Positions 18,223 through 27,901 of a stretch of DNA of 64,000 bases are shown piece after piece. Origin of the DNA: Streptomyces bambusae. GTDB taxonomy: Bacteria; Actinomycetota; Actinomycetes; Streptomycetales; Streptomycetaceae. The notes under the pieces were generated by a model, which saw only the letters and a list, made by a program, of their open reading frames with translations, did not search any database and was not told where the DNA came from. Positions within the stretch are counted from its first letter, which is position 1. Each line of letters starts with the position of its first letter. The DNA is taken from the NCBI RefSeq assembly GCF_020532645.1, contig NZ_JAJAUZ010000024.1, positions 47,412 to 111,411 on the forward strand. Reading direction: 5' to 3'. Position numbers and translations under genes: made by a program.

Positions 18223-19890
18223 ATGTCCGAGATGAATGCAGGCGGCAGCCGTACCAGGCTCAACCGGACTCCGGAGTGGGCGGCGCTGGCCAAGCACCGC
18301 GAGCAGCTGGGCGATGCGCACCTGCGGGAACTGTTCGCGGCCGACCCGGAGCGCGGCTCCTCGTACTCCCTCCAGGTCGGCGATCTGCACATCGACTACT
18401 CGAAGCACCTGGTCACCGACGAGACCCTGGCGCTGCTGCGGGACCTCGCGGAGGCGACCGGCGTGGCCGCGCTCCGCGAGGCCATGTTCCGCGGCGAGAA
18501 GATCAACACCACCGAGGACCGGGCGGTGCTGCACACCGCGCTGCGGGCGCCCGCGGACGCCGAGATCGACGTGGACGGCGTGAACGTGGTCCCCGAGGTG
18601 CACGCGGTCCTGGACAAGATGGCCGACTTCGCCGACCGGGTGCGGTCGGGGGAGTGGACCGGCCACACCGGCCGCCGGATCCGCAACGTCGTCAACGTCG
18701 GCATCGGCGGATCCGACCTCGGTCCGGCGATGGCGTACGAGGCGCTGCGCGCCTTCACCGACCGTGACCTCACCGTCCGCTTCGTCTCCAACGTGGACGG
18801 CGCGGACCTGCACGAGGCGGTCCGGGACCTGGACCCGGCCGAGACGCTGTTCGTCATCGCCTCGAAGACCTTCGCCACCATCGAGACCATCACCAACGCC
18901 ACGTCCGCGCGGGGCTGGCTGCTGGACGGGCTCGGCGGCGACCGGGCCGCGGTGGCCCGGCACTTCGTGGCGCTGTCCACGAACGCGGAGAAGGTCGCGG
19001 AGTTCGGCATCGACACGGCGAACATGTTCGAGTTCTGGGACTGGGTCGGCGGGCGCTACTCGTACGACTCGGCGATCGGGCTGTCGCTGATGATCGCGAT
19101 CGGGCCGGAGGCGTTCCGCGAGATGCTGGGCGGTTTCCGGCTCGTCGACGAGCACTTCCGCACGGCGCCGGCGGAGGCGAACGCACCGCTGCTGATGGGG
19201 CTGCTGGGGATCTGGTACGGGGCGTTCTTCGGCGCGCAGTCGCACGCGGTGCTGCCCTACAGCCACTACCTGTCGAAGTTCACCGCGTACCTGCAGCAGC
19301 TGGACATGGAGTCCAACGGCAAGTCCGTGGACCGCGACGGGAATCCGGTGGACTGGCAGACCGGGCCGGTCGTGTGGGGCACGCCGGGTACCAACGGGCA
19401 GCACGCGTACTACCAGTTGATCCACCAGGGGACGAAGGTGATCCCGGCGGACTTCATCGGGTTCGCGCGGCCGGTGGCGGAGCTGTCGGAGGCGCTGGAG
19501 GCGCAGCACGACCTGCTGATGGCCAACTTCTTCGCGCAGACGCAGGCGTTGGCCTTCGGCAAGACGCCGGACGAGGTGCGGGCGGAGGGGGTGGCCGAGG
19601 AGCTGGTGCCGCACAAGACGTTCGTGGGGAACCATCCGACGACGACGGTGCTGGCGGCTGCGCTGACGCCGTCCGTGCTGGGGCAGCTGATCGCGCTCTA
19701 CGAGCACAAGGTGTTCGTGCAGGGGGCCGTCTGGAACATCGACTCCTTCGACCAGTGGGGGGTCGAGCTGGGGAAGGTGCTGGCCAAGCGGGTGGAGCCG
19801 GCCCTGACCTCCGGAGCCGACGTCCCGGGCCTGGACGCCTCCACCCTCGCCCTGGTCGCCAAGTACCGGCAGGAGCGCGGCCGCGCCTGA
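18223..19890 (+). CDS. pgi: Glucose-6-phosphate isomerase
   Basis: Interconverts glucose-6-phosphate and fructose-6-phosphate, at the branch between glycolysis and the pentose phosphate pathway encoded just downstream on the other strand. The 555-residue protein has the SIS-type sugar-binding segments NVGIGGSDLGPAMAYEAL, FVIASKTFATIET, the signature GGRYSYDSAIGLSLMIAIG region, and the conserved LGIWY, GKSVDRDG and GNHPTTT boxes; the C-terminal KVFVQGAVWNIDSFDQWGVELGK box is present. ATG 18223 is preceded by GGGAAGAAG. It is convergent with pgl and shares a bidirectional terminator with it. Confidence 0.98.
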   Translation: MSEMNAGGSRTRLNRTPEWAALAKHREQLGDAHLRELFAADPERGSSYSLQVGDLHIDYSKHLVTDETLALLRDLAEATGVAALREAMFRGEKINTTEDRAVLHTALRAPADAEIDVDGVNVVPEVHAVLDKMADFADRVRSGEWTGHTGRRIRNVVNVGIGGSDLGPAMAYEALRAFTDRDLTVRFVSNVDGADLHEAVRDLDPAETLFVIASKTFATIETITNATSARGWLLDGLGGDRAAVARHFVALSTNAEKVAEFGIDTANMFEFWDWVGGRYSYDSAIGLSLMIAIGPEAFREMLGGFRLVDEHFRTAPAEANAPLLMGLLGIWYGAFFGAQSHAVLPYSHYLSKFTAYLQQLDMESNGKSVDRDGNPVDWQTGPVVWGTPGTNGQHAYYQLIHQGTKVIPADFIGFARPVAELSEALEAQHDLLMANFFAQTQALAFGKTPDEVRAEGVAEELVPHKTFVGNHPTTTVLAAALTPSVLGQLIALYEHKVFVQGAVWNIDSFDQWGVELGKVLAKRVEPALTSGADVPGLDASTLALVAKYRQERGRA

Positions 19891-19924
19891 TCCCCGGCAC
19901 GCTCCAGAGCCCCGCAGGGATGCG

Positions 19925-19962
19925 GAAGGGCCCCGCTCTCCTCTCGGAGAGCGGGGCCCTTC
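19925..19962. terminator. Bidirectional terminator between pgi and pgl
   Basis: Perfect 16-bp arms GAAGGGCCCCGCTCTC (19925-19940) and GAGAGCGGGGCCCTTC (19947-19962) around CTCTCG, between two convergent genes. Confidence 0.9.
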
Positions 19963-19979
19963 GTGCGACCACGGCCGCG

Positions 19980-20762
19980 TTACGCCGAAGACGGCGGATA
20001 CAGCTGGGGCGGCAGCTTGGCGGCAGCCGCCCGGTCAAGGAGCCACAGGGTCCGGTTGCGCCCGTACGCACCGGCGGCAGGGGCCTGGATCTCCCCGGCC
20101 CCGCCGAGGGCGATCGCCACCGCCCCCGCCTTGTCCTCACCGGCCGCGAGCAGCCACACCTCGCGCGCCGCCCGGATCGCCGGCAGGGTCAGGGAGATCC
20201 GCGTGGGCGGCGGCTTGGGCGCACCGTGCACGCCGACCACCGTCCGCTCGGTCTCCCGCACCCCCGGGTGCCCGGGGAAGAGCGAGGCCACGTGGGTGTC
20301 CGGCCCGACGCCCAGCATCAGCACGTCGAACCGCGGCACGGGCCCGTGGTCCTCCGGCCCCGCCGCGGCCGCCAGCTCCTCCGCGTACGCGGCCGCAGCC
20401 GCATCCGCATCGGCCCCGTGCGGCCCGTCCAGCGCCGGCATGACGTGCACCCGCGCCGGATCCACCGGCACCGCGTCGAGCAGCGCCGCCCGGGCCTGGG
20501 TGTGGTTGCGCTCGGGGTCGTCGGCGGCCAGGTACCGCTCGTCGCCCCACCACAGGTCCAGCCGGGCCCAGTCCACGGCGTCCCGGGCCGGCGCCGCGGC
20601 GAGGGCCGCGAGCAGCCCGTTGCCGTTGCGCCCGCCCGTCAGGACGACCGAGGCCGAACCGCGGGCCGCCTGGGCGTCCACGATCTTCGTGATCAGCCGG
20701 GCCGCGGCGGCCTGCGCCATCAGGTCCTTGTCCCGGTGGACCACGACCTGCGGGGTCGTCAT
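19980..20762 (-). CDS. pgl: 6-phosphogluconolactonase
   Basis: Hydrolyses 6-phosphogluconolactone to 6-phosphogluconate, second step of the oxidative pentose phosphate pathway. The 260-residue protein shows the SOL/DevB-type motifs VVLTGGRNGNGLLAAL, LWWGDERYLAADDPERN, MLGVGPDTHVASLFPGHP and a C-terminal TLPAIRAAREVWLLAAGEDKA. ATG 20762 is used; an in-frame GTG at 20768 overlaps the opcA stop as GTGA and is possible. Last gene of the minus-strand operon tkt-tal-zwf-opcA-pgl. Confidence 0.95.
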   Translation of the reverse strand: MTTPQVVVHRDKDLMAQAAAARLITKIVDAQAARGSASVVLTGGRNGNGLLAALAAAPARDAVDWARLDLWWGDERYLAADDPERNHTQARAALLDAVPVDPARVHVMPALDGPHGADADAAAAAYAEELAAAAGPEDHGPVPRFDVLMLGVGPDTHVASLFPGHPGVRETERTVVGVHGAPKPPPTRISLTLPAIRAAREVWLLAAGEDKAGAVAIALGGAGEIQAPAAGAYGRNRTLWLLDRAAAAKLPPQLYPPSSA

Positions 20763-20764
20763 GC

Positions 20765-21892
20765 TCACTTGGACACCGCCTTCTTGGACGCCGCCCTGGC
20801 CGCCTTGCGGGCCGGCGCCGCCGGCTTCGCCGCGTCCTCGGCAGCCGCCTCGGACGACGCCGCGTCCGAGGAGTCCGCGTCCTCGGCAGCCGCCTCCGCA
20901 GCAGTCGCCTCCTCGGCAGCCGCACCGGAAGCAGCCGGCGCGGCCGCAGCCGTCGCCTGCCGCGCCTGCGCGGCCAGCCGCTCCACGCCGAACTTCACCG
21001 AAGCCTCGTACGTGTTGTCCGGGTCCAGCCGCCGCAGCTCCTCCGCGAGCAGCTCCGCGGTGTCCCGGCGCTTGAGCGCCACCGCCCGGTCCGGCTGCCC
21101 CGGCATGGACAGGTTGGCCAGCAGGCCGTCCGCCCGGTCCAGGACCACCGCGCCGTCCGCCGTCTCCAGCCGCACCGCCGTGAGCCCGGGCCCCTGCGAA
21201 CGGCTCCGGTGCACCGGCACCTGGAGCCGGTCCGCCAGCCACATGGCCAGCAGCTCGCAGCTCGGGTTCTCGTCCTCGCCCTCGACGACCGCCGAGGTGA
21301 CCTGCACGGCCTGCTGGTCCAGGGCCGCCGCGAGCATCGAGCGCCACGGCGTGATCCGGGTCCAGGACAGGTCCGTGTCGCCCGGCGCGTACGCGGCCGC
21401 CCGCGCGGAGAGCTCCCCTATGGGGTCCTCGGCCGCGTAGGTGTCCGTGATGCGCCGCTGCCCCAGGGCGCCCAGCGGGTCGCCCGCCAGGTCCGACGGC
21501 GAGGCCTCCGGCCACCAGACCACCACCGGGGCGTCCGGCAGCAGCAGCGGCAGCACGACGGACTGGGCGTGGTCGACCAGCTCGCCGTGCAGCCGCAGGA
21601 CGACCGTCTCCCCGGTGCCCGAGTCGGAGCCGACCCGCACCTCCGCGTCGAGACGCGCGTCGCGCCGGCTGCGCGGCGTACGGCTCACCCGCTTGATCAC
21701 GACGATGATCCGCGACGGGTGCTCGTGAGAGGCGTCGTTCGCCGACTTGAGGGCGTCGTACGCGTTCTCCTCGTCGGTGACGATCACCAGCGTGAGCACC
21801 ATGCCGATGGCCGGGGTGCCGATGTCCCGGCGGGCCTGCACCAGGGCATTGTTGATCTTGCTGGAGGTGGTCTCGGTGAGGTCGATCTTCAT
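20765..21892 (-). CDS. opcA: Glucose-6-phosphate dehydrogenase assembly protein OpcA
   Basis: OpcA is needed for assembly and activity of glucose-6-phosphate dehydrogenase in cyanobacteria and actinobacteria. The 375-residue protein begins MKIDLTETTSSKINNALV and has the family core PVVVWWPEASPSDLAGDPLGALGQRRITD. The last ~65 residues are an Ala/Glu/Ser-rich segment ending in a Lys/Ala tail, low complexity at the DNA level too (cctcggcagccgc repeated), and probably disordered. ATG 21892 overlaps the zwf stop (ATGA), so OpcA is made together with its client Zwf. Confidence 0.95.
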   Translation of the reverse strand: MKIDLTETTSSKINNALVQARRDIGTPAIGMVLTLVIVTDEENAYDALKSANDASHEHPSRIIVVIKRVSRTPRSRRDARLDAEVRVGSDSGTGETVVLRLHGELVDHAQSVVLPLLLPDAPVVVWWPEASPSDLAGDPLGALGQRRITDTYAAEDPIGELSARAAAYAPGDTDLSWTRITPWRSMLAAALDQQAVQVTSAVVEGEDENPSCELLAMWLADRLQVPVHRSRSQGPGLTAVRLETADGAVVLDRADGLLANLSMPGQPDRAVALKRRDTAELLAEELRRLDPDNTYEASVKFGVERLAAQARQATAAAAPAASGAAAEEATAAEAAAEDADSSDAASSEAAAEDAAKPAAPARKAARAASKKAVSK

Positions 21893-23415
21893 GGCCGGCG
21901 CCAGCTCCGTCCGTCTCGTGAGAGCATCTCGTCCGCCTCGACCGGCCCCCACGTGCCCGCCGGGTACTGCGCCGGCTTGCCGTGCTCGTCCCAGTACTTC
22001 TCGATCGGGTCGAGGATGTTCCAGGACAGCTCGACCTCCTGGTGGCGCGGGAACAGGTTCGCGTCGCCGAGGAGCACGTCGAGGATGAGCCGCTCGTAGG
22101 CCTCCGGGCTGGACTCCGTGAACGACTCGCCGTACGCGAAGTCCATCGTCACGTCGCGCACCTCCATCGAGGTGCCCGGGACCTTGGAGCCGAAGCGCAC
22201 CGTGATGCCCTCGTCCGGCTGCACCCGGATGACCAGGGCGTTCTGCCCCAGCTCCTCGGTGGCACCCGATTCGAACGGCAGGTACGGGGCGCGCTTGAAG
22301 ATCACCGCGATCTCGGTGACCCGGCGGCCCAGCCTCTTGCCGGTGCGCAGGTAGAACGGGACGCCCGCCCAGCGCCGGTTGTTGATCTCCAGCCGGATCG
22401 CCGCGTAGGTGTCGGTCTTCGAGTTCGGGTCGATGCCGTCCTCTTCGAGGTACCCGACGACCTTCTCACCGCCCTGCCAGGCGCCCGAGTACTGGCCGCG
22501 CACGGTGTGCTTGCCCAGGTCCTCGGGGAGCTCGACGGCCGCGAGGACCTTGAGCTTCTCCGCCACCAGCGCCTTGGGGTGGAAGGAGCCGGGCTCCTCC
22601 ATCGCGGTCAGCGCGAGCAGCTGGAGTAGGTGGTTCTGGATGACGTCGCGGGCCGCGCCGATGCCGTCGTAGTACCCGGCCCTGCCGCCGATGCCGATGT
22701 CCTCGGCCATCGTGATCTGCACGTGGTCCACGTAGGACCGGTTCCAGATCGGCTCGAACATCGTGTTGGCGAAGCGGAGCGCCAGGATGTTCTGGACGGT
22801 CTCCTTGCCGAGGTAGTGGTCGATCCGGAAGACCTCGTCGCGCGGGAAGACCTCGTGCACGATCTGGTTGAGCTCCTGAGCGCTCTCCAGGTTGTGCCCG
22901 AACGGCTTCTCGATGACCGCGCGCCGCCAGGACCCCGCCTTCTCGGCCAGCCCGTGCTTCTTGAGCTGCTGGACGACCTGCGGGAAGAACTTCGGGGGCA
23001 CCGACAGGTAGAAGGCGAAGTTGCCGCCCGTTCCCTGCTGCTTGTCGAGCTCCTCGATCGTGGCCTTCAGCGTCTCGAAGGCGGTGTCGTCGTCGAAGTC
23101 GCCCTGGACGAACCGGCAGCCCTGCACGAGCTGCTGCCAGACCTCCTCCCGGAACGGCGTACGGGAGTGCTGCTTGACGGCCTCGTACACCTCCTGGGCG
23201 AAGTCCTCGTGCTCCCATTCGCGGCGGGCGAAGCCGATGAGCGAGAAGCCCGGCGGCAGCAGGCCGCGGTTGGCCAGGTCGTAGACGGCCGGCATCAGCT
23301 TCTTGCGCGAGAGGTCGCCCGTAACGCCGAAAATGACCAGGCCGGACGGCCCCGCGATCCGCGGGAGCCGCCGGTCCTGTGCGTCACGAAGCGGGTTCGC
23401 TCCGTTTACAGACAA
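21889..23415 (-). CDS. zwf: Glucose-6-phosphate dehydrogenase
   Basis: Oxidises glucose-6-phosphate to 6-phosphogluconolactone, producing NADPH. The 508-residue protein has the nucleotide motif GVTGDLSRKKLMPA and the active-site peptide RIDHYLGKETVQN. The reading frame begins at TTG 23415, six bases after the tal stop at 23421, because no ATG or GTG occurs sooner with the family's N-terminus; the rare TTG may tune expression relative to tal. It overlaps opcA by ATGA. Confidence 0.97.
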   Translation of the reverse strand: MSVNGANPLRDAQDRRLPRIAGPSGLVIFGVTGDLSRKKLMPAVYDLANRGLLPPGFSLIGFARREWEHEDFAQEVYEAVKQHSRTPFREEVWQQLVQGCRFVQGDFDDDTAFETLKATIEELDKQQGTGGNFAFYLSVPPKFFPQVVQQLKKHGLAEKAGSWRRAVIEKPFGHNLESAQELNQIVHEVFPRDEVFRIDHYLGKETVQNILALRFANTMFEPIWNRSYVDHVQITMAEDIGIGGRAGYYDGIGAARDVIQNHLLQLLALTAMEEPGSFHPKALVAEKLKVLAAVELPEDLGKHTVRGQYSGAWQGGEKVVGYLEEDGIDPNSKTDTYAAIRLEINNRRWAGVPFYLRTGKRLGRRVTEIAVIFKRAPYLPFESGATEELGQNALVIRVQPDEGITVRFGSKVPGTSMEVRDVTMDFAYGESFTESSPEAYERLILDVLLGDANLFPRHQEVELSWNILDPIEKYWDEHGKPAQYPAGTWGPVEADEMLSRDGRSWRRP

Positions 23416-23420
23416 GGTGT

Positions 23421-24539
23421 TCAGGCCTCCGTGGGGGCGAGCCGCGACAGCTCCGCCTCGGTCGACTTCAGCAGGTCGTTCCAGGACGCCTCGAACTTCT
23501 CGACGCCCTCGTCCTCGAGCAGCTGAACGACATCGTCGTACGAGATGCCCAGCTTCGCGACCGCGTCCAGCTCGGCGCGGGCCTGCTTGTAGGTGCCGCG
23601 GACCGTGTCACCGGTGACCTCGCCGTGGTCGGCGGTGGCCTCCAGGGTGCCCTCCGGCATGGTGTTGACCGTGCCCGGGGCGACCAGGTCCACCACGTAC
23701 AGGGTGTCCTTGTACGCGGGGTCCTTGACGCCGGTGGAGGCCCACAGCGGACGCTGCTTGTTGGCCTGCGCCTTGTCCAGCGCCGCCCACCGCTCGCTGC
23801 CGAAGACCTCTTCGTAGGCCTCGTAGGCCAGACGGGCGTTCGCGAGCGCCGCCTTGCCCTTGAGGGCCTTCGCCTCGTCGGTGCCGATGCCGTCGAGGCG
23901 CTTGTCGATCTCGGAGTCCACGCGGGACACGAAGAAGGACGCGACCGAGTGGATCTTCGAGAGGTCCAGGCCGGCGGCCTTGGCCTTCTCCAGGCCCGCC
24001 AGGTAGGCGTCCATGACCTCGCGGTAGCGCTCCAGCGAGAAGATCAGCGTGACGTTGACGCTGATGCCCTTGCCGATGACCTCGGTGATCGCCGGCAGGC
24101 CGGCCTTGGTCGCCGGGATCTTGATGAGCGTGTTCGGGCGGTCCACCAGCCAGGCCAGCTGCTTGGCCTCCGCGATGGTCGCCGGGGTGTCGTGCGCCAG
24201 CCGGGGGTCCACCTCGATGGAGACCCGGCCGTCCTGGCCGTCCGTCGCGTCGAAGACCGGGCGCAGGATGTCGGCGGCGTCGCGGACGTCCGCCGTCGTG
24301 ATCATGCGGATGGCCTCGTCCACGGTGACCTTGCGGGCCGCCAGGTCGGCGAGCTGCGGGCCGTAGCCCTCGCCGCCGCTGATCGCCTTCTGGAAGATCG
24401 CCGGGTTGGTGGTCACACCGACCACGTGCTGCTGGTCGATCAGCTCGGCGAGGTTGCCCGAGGTGATCCGCTTGCGGGACAGGTCGTCCAGCCAGATCGC
24501 CACGCCCTCGTCGGAGAGGCGCTTGAGTGCGTCTGTCAT
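23421..24539 (-). CDS. tal: Transaldolase
   Basis: Transfers a dihydroxyacetone unit between sugar phosphates in the non-oxidative pentose phosphate pathway. The 372-residue length and the sequence fit the long Tal-B-like class found in actinobacteria. The N-terminal motif TTNPAIFQKAI and the active-site lysine region TLIKIPATKAGLPA are present, with SVASFFVSRVDSEIDK further on. ATG 24539; 36 bp separate it from the upstream tkt stop. Second gene of the operon. Confidence 0.97.
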   Translation of the reverse strand: MTDALKRLSDEGVAIWLDDLSRKRITSGNLAELIDQQHVVGVTTNPAIFQKAISGGEGYGPQLADLAARKVTVDEAIRMITTADVRDAADILRPVFDATDGQDGRVSIEVDPRLAHDTPATIAEAKQLAWLVDRPNTLIKIPATKAGLPAITEVIGKGISVNVTLIFSLERYREVMDAYLAGLEKAKAAGLDLSKIHSVASFFVSRVDSEIDKRLDGIGTDEAKALKGKAALANARLAYEAYEEVFGSERWAALDKAQANKQRPLWASTGVKDPAYKDTLYVVDLVAPGTVNTMPEGTLEATADHGEVTGDTVRGTYKQARAELDAVAKLGISYDDVVQLLEDEGVEKFEASWNDLLKSTEAELSRLAPTEA

Positions 24540-24575
24540 GAGAATTGCATCTCCTACTAGTTCCTGGTGCCGGGG

Positions 24576-26660
24576 TCAGCGCGCGGCTGCGAGGGATTCC
24601 TTGGCCGCGGCGGTGACGGCCTCGGCGGTGAAGCCGAACTCCCGGAACAGCACCTTCGCGTCCGCGGAGGCGCCGAAGTGCTCCAGCGACACGATCCGGC
24701 CCGCGTCGCCCACGTAACGGTGCCAGGTCAGGCCGATGCCGGCCTCGACCGCCACCCGCGCCTTGACCGACGGCGGCAGCACGCTGTCCTTGTACGCCTG
24801 GTCCTGCTCCTCGAACCACTCGACGGAGGGCATCGAGACCACGCGGGCGGGCACGCCCTCGGCCTGCAGCGCCTCGCGCGCGGCGACGGCGAGCTGGACC
24901 TCGGAGCCGGTGCCGATGAGCACGACCTCGGCCGGGCCGCCCTCGGCCTCGAACAGCACGTAGCCGCCCTTGGCCGCGTCCTCGTTGCGCTCGTACGTCG
25001 GCACGCCCTGGCGGGTGAGGGCCAGGCCGTGCGGGGCGCCCTTGCCGAACACCTTGGTGTGGCGGCGCAGGATCTCGCGCCAGGCGACGGCGGTCTCGTT
25101 CGCGTCGGCCGGGCGGACCACGTTCAGGCCCGGGATGGCGCGCAGCGAGGCCAGGTGCTCGACCGGCTGGTGGGTCGGGCCGTCCTCGCCGAGGCCGATG
25201 GAGTCGTGCGTCCACACGTACGTCACCGGCAGGTGCATCAGCGCGGACAGCCGCACGGCGTTGCGCATGTAGTCGGAGAACACCAGGAAGGTGCCGCCGT
25301 AGATGCGGGTGTGGCCGTGCAGCGCGATGCCGTTCATGGCCGCGGCCATGGCGTGCTCGCGGATGCCGAAGTGGATGGTGCGGCCGTACGGGTCGGCCTC
25401 CGGCAGCGGGTTGCCCACCGGCAGGAACGAGCTGTTCTTGTCGATGGTCGTGTTGTTGGAGCCGGCCAGGTCGGCCGAGCCGCCCCACAGCTCCGGGATG
25501 ACCGCGCCGAGGGCGGCGAGCACCTTGCCGGAGGCGGCGCGGGTGGCGACACCGGTGCCGGGCTCGAAGACGGGGAGCTTCTCCTCCCAGCCCTCGGGCA
25601 GCTCGTTGGCCTGGATGCGGTCGAACGCGGCGGCGCGCTCCGGGTTGGCGGTGCGCCAGGCCGAGAAGTCCTTCTCCCACTCGGCCTTGGCATCGCGGCC
25701 GCGGTCCAGGGCCTTGCGGGTGTGGGCGATGACCTCGTCGGAGACCTCGAAGGTCTGCTCCGGGTCGAAGCCCAGGACCCGCTTGGTGGCCGCGACCTCG
25801 TCGTCGCCGAGGGCGGAGCCGTGCGAGGCCTCGGTGCCCTGCGCGTGCGGCGCGGGCCAGGCGATGATCGAACGGGCCGCGATGAACGACGGGCGCTCGG
25901 TCTCGGCCTTCGCCGCGGCCAGGGCCGCGTACAGGGCCTTCGGGTCGAGGTCGCCGTTGGGCTGCTGGGCGACGCGCTGGACGTGCCAGCCGTACGCCTC
26001 GAAGCGCGCGATCGTGTCCTCGGAGACGGCGGTCTCGGTGTCGCCCTCGATGGAGATGTGGTTGTCGTCCCACAGGAGCACGAGGTTGCCGAGCTTCTGG
26101 TGGCCGGCCAGGGAGGAGGCCTCGGCCGAGATGCCCTCCTGGAGGCAGCCGTCACCGGCGATCGCGTAGACCATGTGGTCGAACGGGGAGGTGCCCGGGG
26201 CGGCCTCCGGGTCGAACAGACCGCGCTCGTAGCGGGCGGCCATCGCCATGCCCACCGCGTTCGCCACGCCCTGGCCCAGCGGGCCGGTGGTGGTCTCGAC
26301 GCCGGCGGTGTGCCCGTACTCCGGGTGGCCGGGGGTCTTGGAACCCCAGGTGCGGAACGCCTTCAGGTCGTCCAGCTCCAGCCCGAACCCGGCCAGGTAC
26401 AGCTGGGTGTAGAGCGTGAGGGACGAGTGGCCCGCGGAGAGCACGAAACGGTCGCGGCCGACCCACTCGGGGTCGGCCGGGTCGTGCCGCATCACCTTCT
26501 GGAAGAGGGTGTACGCGGCGGGGGCCAGGCTCATCGCCGTGCCGGGGTGGCCGTTTCCGACCTTCTGGACCGCGTCCGCGGCCAGGATGCGGGCGGTGTC
26601 AACGGCCCGCTGGTCCAGTTCGGTCCACTCGAGCTCTGTGGTGGTCGGCTTGCTGCTCAC
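24576..26660 (-). CDS. tkt: Transketolase
   Basis: Thiamine-diphosphate enzyme moving two-carbon units between sugar phosphates. The 694-residue protein has the ThDP motif GDGCLQEGISAEA...NLVLLWDDN, the N-terminal GNGHPGTAMSLAP and SAGHSS segments, and the central GSADLAGSNNT and FGIREHAMAAAMNGI segments of the pyrimidine domain. GTG start 26660 (MSSKPTTTELEW). First gene of the operon, divergent from ctaB across 275 bp that must hold both promoters. Confidence 0.98.
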   Translation of the reverse strand: MSSKPTTTELEWTELDQRAVDTARILAADAVQKVGNGHPGTAMSLAPAAYTLFQKVMRHDPADPEWVGRDRFVLSAGHSSLTLYTQLYLAGFGLELDDLKAFRTWGSKTPGHPEYGHTAGVETTTGPLGQGVANAVGMAMAARYERGLFDPEAAPGTSPFDHMVYAIAGDGCLQEGISAEASSLAGHQKLGNLVLLWDDNHISIEGDTETAVSEDTIARFEAYGWHVQRVAQQPNGDLDPKALYAALAAAKAETERPSFIAARSIIAWPAPHAQGTEASHGSALGDDEVAATKRVLGFDPEQTFEVSDEVIAHTRKALDRGRDAKAEWEKDFSAWRTANPERAAAFDRIQANELPEGWEEKLPVFEPGTGVATRAASGKVLAALGAVIPELWGGSADLAGSNNTTIDKNSSFLPVGNPLPEADPYGRTIHFGIREHAMAAAMNGIALHGHTRIYGGTFLVFSDYMRNAVRLSALMHLPVTYVWTHDSIGLGEDGPTHQPVEHLASLRAIPGLNVVRPADANETAVAWREILRRHTKVFGKGAPHGLALTRQGVPTYERNEDAAKGGYVLFEAEGGPAEVVLIGTGSEVQLAVAAREALQAEGVPARVVSMPSVEWFEEQDQAYKDSVLPPSVKARVAVEAGIGLTWHRYVGDAGRIVSLEHFGASADAKVLFREFGFTAEAVTAAAKESLAAAR

Positions 26661-26935
26661 CGTGGGTCAGGGCTCCTCTCCAGATGTCTGAGGCCGGTGA
26701 CGAGGGGGACACCGGCTGCGATTCCGAGCCTACCCCCGCCACGGCGTGCAGCTATTCGAGTGCTCGGCGCCGTCGCGTCCGGATATCGGTGCCGTGGTTA
26801 CGGCGCTCGGCCCAACACGACCCGACCCCCGCGCAGGGCGGTGTCAGGGCAACGTCTACAGTGGCGTGGTACGCGCAAGTCTTTACGGGGCATTCACGCC
26901 CGAAAGCTTGCTGGGAGTCTCTGTCAGGGGTGTGC
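26661..26935. promoter_or_regulatory. Divergent promoter region between tkt and ctaB
   Basis: A 275-bp gene-free region between minus-strand tkt and plus-strand ctaB. Near the ctaB end is an imperfect inverted repeat (CTTT-a-CGGGGC ... GCCCG-AAAG, 26881-26906). I could not assign specific -35/-10 elements. A longer open frame upstream of ctaB across this region lacks CtaB similarity and is not taken as coding. Confidence 0.4.
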
Positions 26936-27877
26936 GTGACGGCCGTCGAATCCCGTCCAGCGGGGGTGCTCGGGACGAGCCCCGGTCACCGTCCGTTCGG
27001 GGCCAGGATCATGGCTTTCGTGGCTTTGACCAAGCCGCGGATCATCGAACTTCTGCTGATCACCACAGTGCCGGTCATGTTCCTGGCAGAGCAGGGCGTG
27101 CCCTCGCTGTGGCTGGTGCTGGCGACCTGTCTGGGCGGCTATCTGTCCGCGGGCGGCGCCAATGCGCTCAACATGTACATCGACCGCGACATCGACGCGC
27201 TGATGGACCGCACCTCGCAGCGCCCGCTGGTCACCGGCATGGTGACCCCGCGCGAGGCGCTGGTCTTCGGCATCACGCTCGGCGTGGTCTCGACGCTGTG
27301 GTTCGGACTGCTCGTCAACTGGCTGTCCGCCGCACTCGCCCTCGGGGCGCTCCTCTTCTACGTCGTGGTCTACACGATGCTGCTGAAGCGGCGCACCGCG
27401 CAGAACATCGTGTGGGGCGGCATCGCCGGCTGCATGCCGGTGCTGATCGGCTGGTCCTCGGTCAAGAACGAGGTCTCCTGGGCCGCCGTCATCCTCTTCC
27501 TCGTCATCTTCTTCTGGACGCCGCCGCACTACTGGCCGCTGTCCATGAAGGTGAAGGAGGACTACGCGCGGGTCGGCGTGCCGATGCTGCCGGTGGTGGC
27601 GGGCAACCGCGCCGTGGCCCGGCAGATCGTCCTCTACAGCTGGGTGATGGTCGCCGTCTCGCTGCTGCTCACCCCGCTCGGCTACACGGGCTGGTTCTAC
27701 ACCGCGGTCGCGCTGGTGTCGGGCGGCTGGTGGCTGTGGGAGGCGCACGCGCTGCAGGCGCGCGCCAAGGCCGGGGTCACGGGCGCGAAGCTCAAGGAGA
27801 TGCGCCTGTTCCACTGGTCGATCACCTATGTGTCGCTGCTCTTCGTGGCGGTGGCCGTGGATCCCTTCCTCCGCTGA
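26936..27877 (+). CDS. ctaB: Protoheme IX farnesyltransferase (heme O synthase)
   Basis: Attaches a farnesyl group to heme B, giving heme O for the terminal oxidase. The 313-residue membrane protein is an UbiA-type prenyltransferase with about nine helices and both polyprenyl-diphosphate motifs: NMYIDRDIDALMDRT and the second Asp-containing loop replaced by the family's MKVKEDYARVGVPMLPVV segment. GTG 26936 is chosen because AGGGG lies 5 bases upstream and the family length fits. It lies close to ctaA (29502), whose product uses heme O, consistent with cytochrome aa3 maturation. Confidence 0.95.
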   Translation: MTAVESRPAGVLGTSPGHRPFGARIMAFVALTKPRIIELLLITTVPVMFLAEQGVPSLWLVLATCLGGYLSAGGANALNMYIDRDIDALMDRTSQRPLVTGMVTPREALVFGITLGVVSTLWFGLLVNWLSAALALGALLFYVVVYTMLLKRRTAQNIVWGGIAGCMPVLIGWSSVKNEVSWAAVILFLVIFFWTPPHYWPLSMKVKEDYARVGVPMLPVVAGNRAVARQIVLYSWVMVAVSLLLTPLGYTGWFYTAVALVSGGWWLWEAHALQARAKAGVTGAKLKEMRLFHWSITYVSLLFVAVAVDPFLR

Positions 27878-27901
27878 TTACTCGCCGGTAGCATGCCAGT
27901 C

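Noticed and set aside
26684..26935. N-terminal extension of CtaB
   Set aside because: No family similarity, low coding quality; the GTG at 26936 has a good ribosome site and right length.
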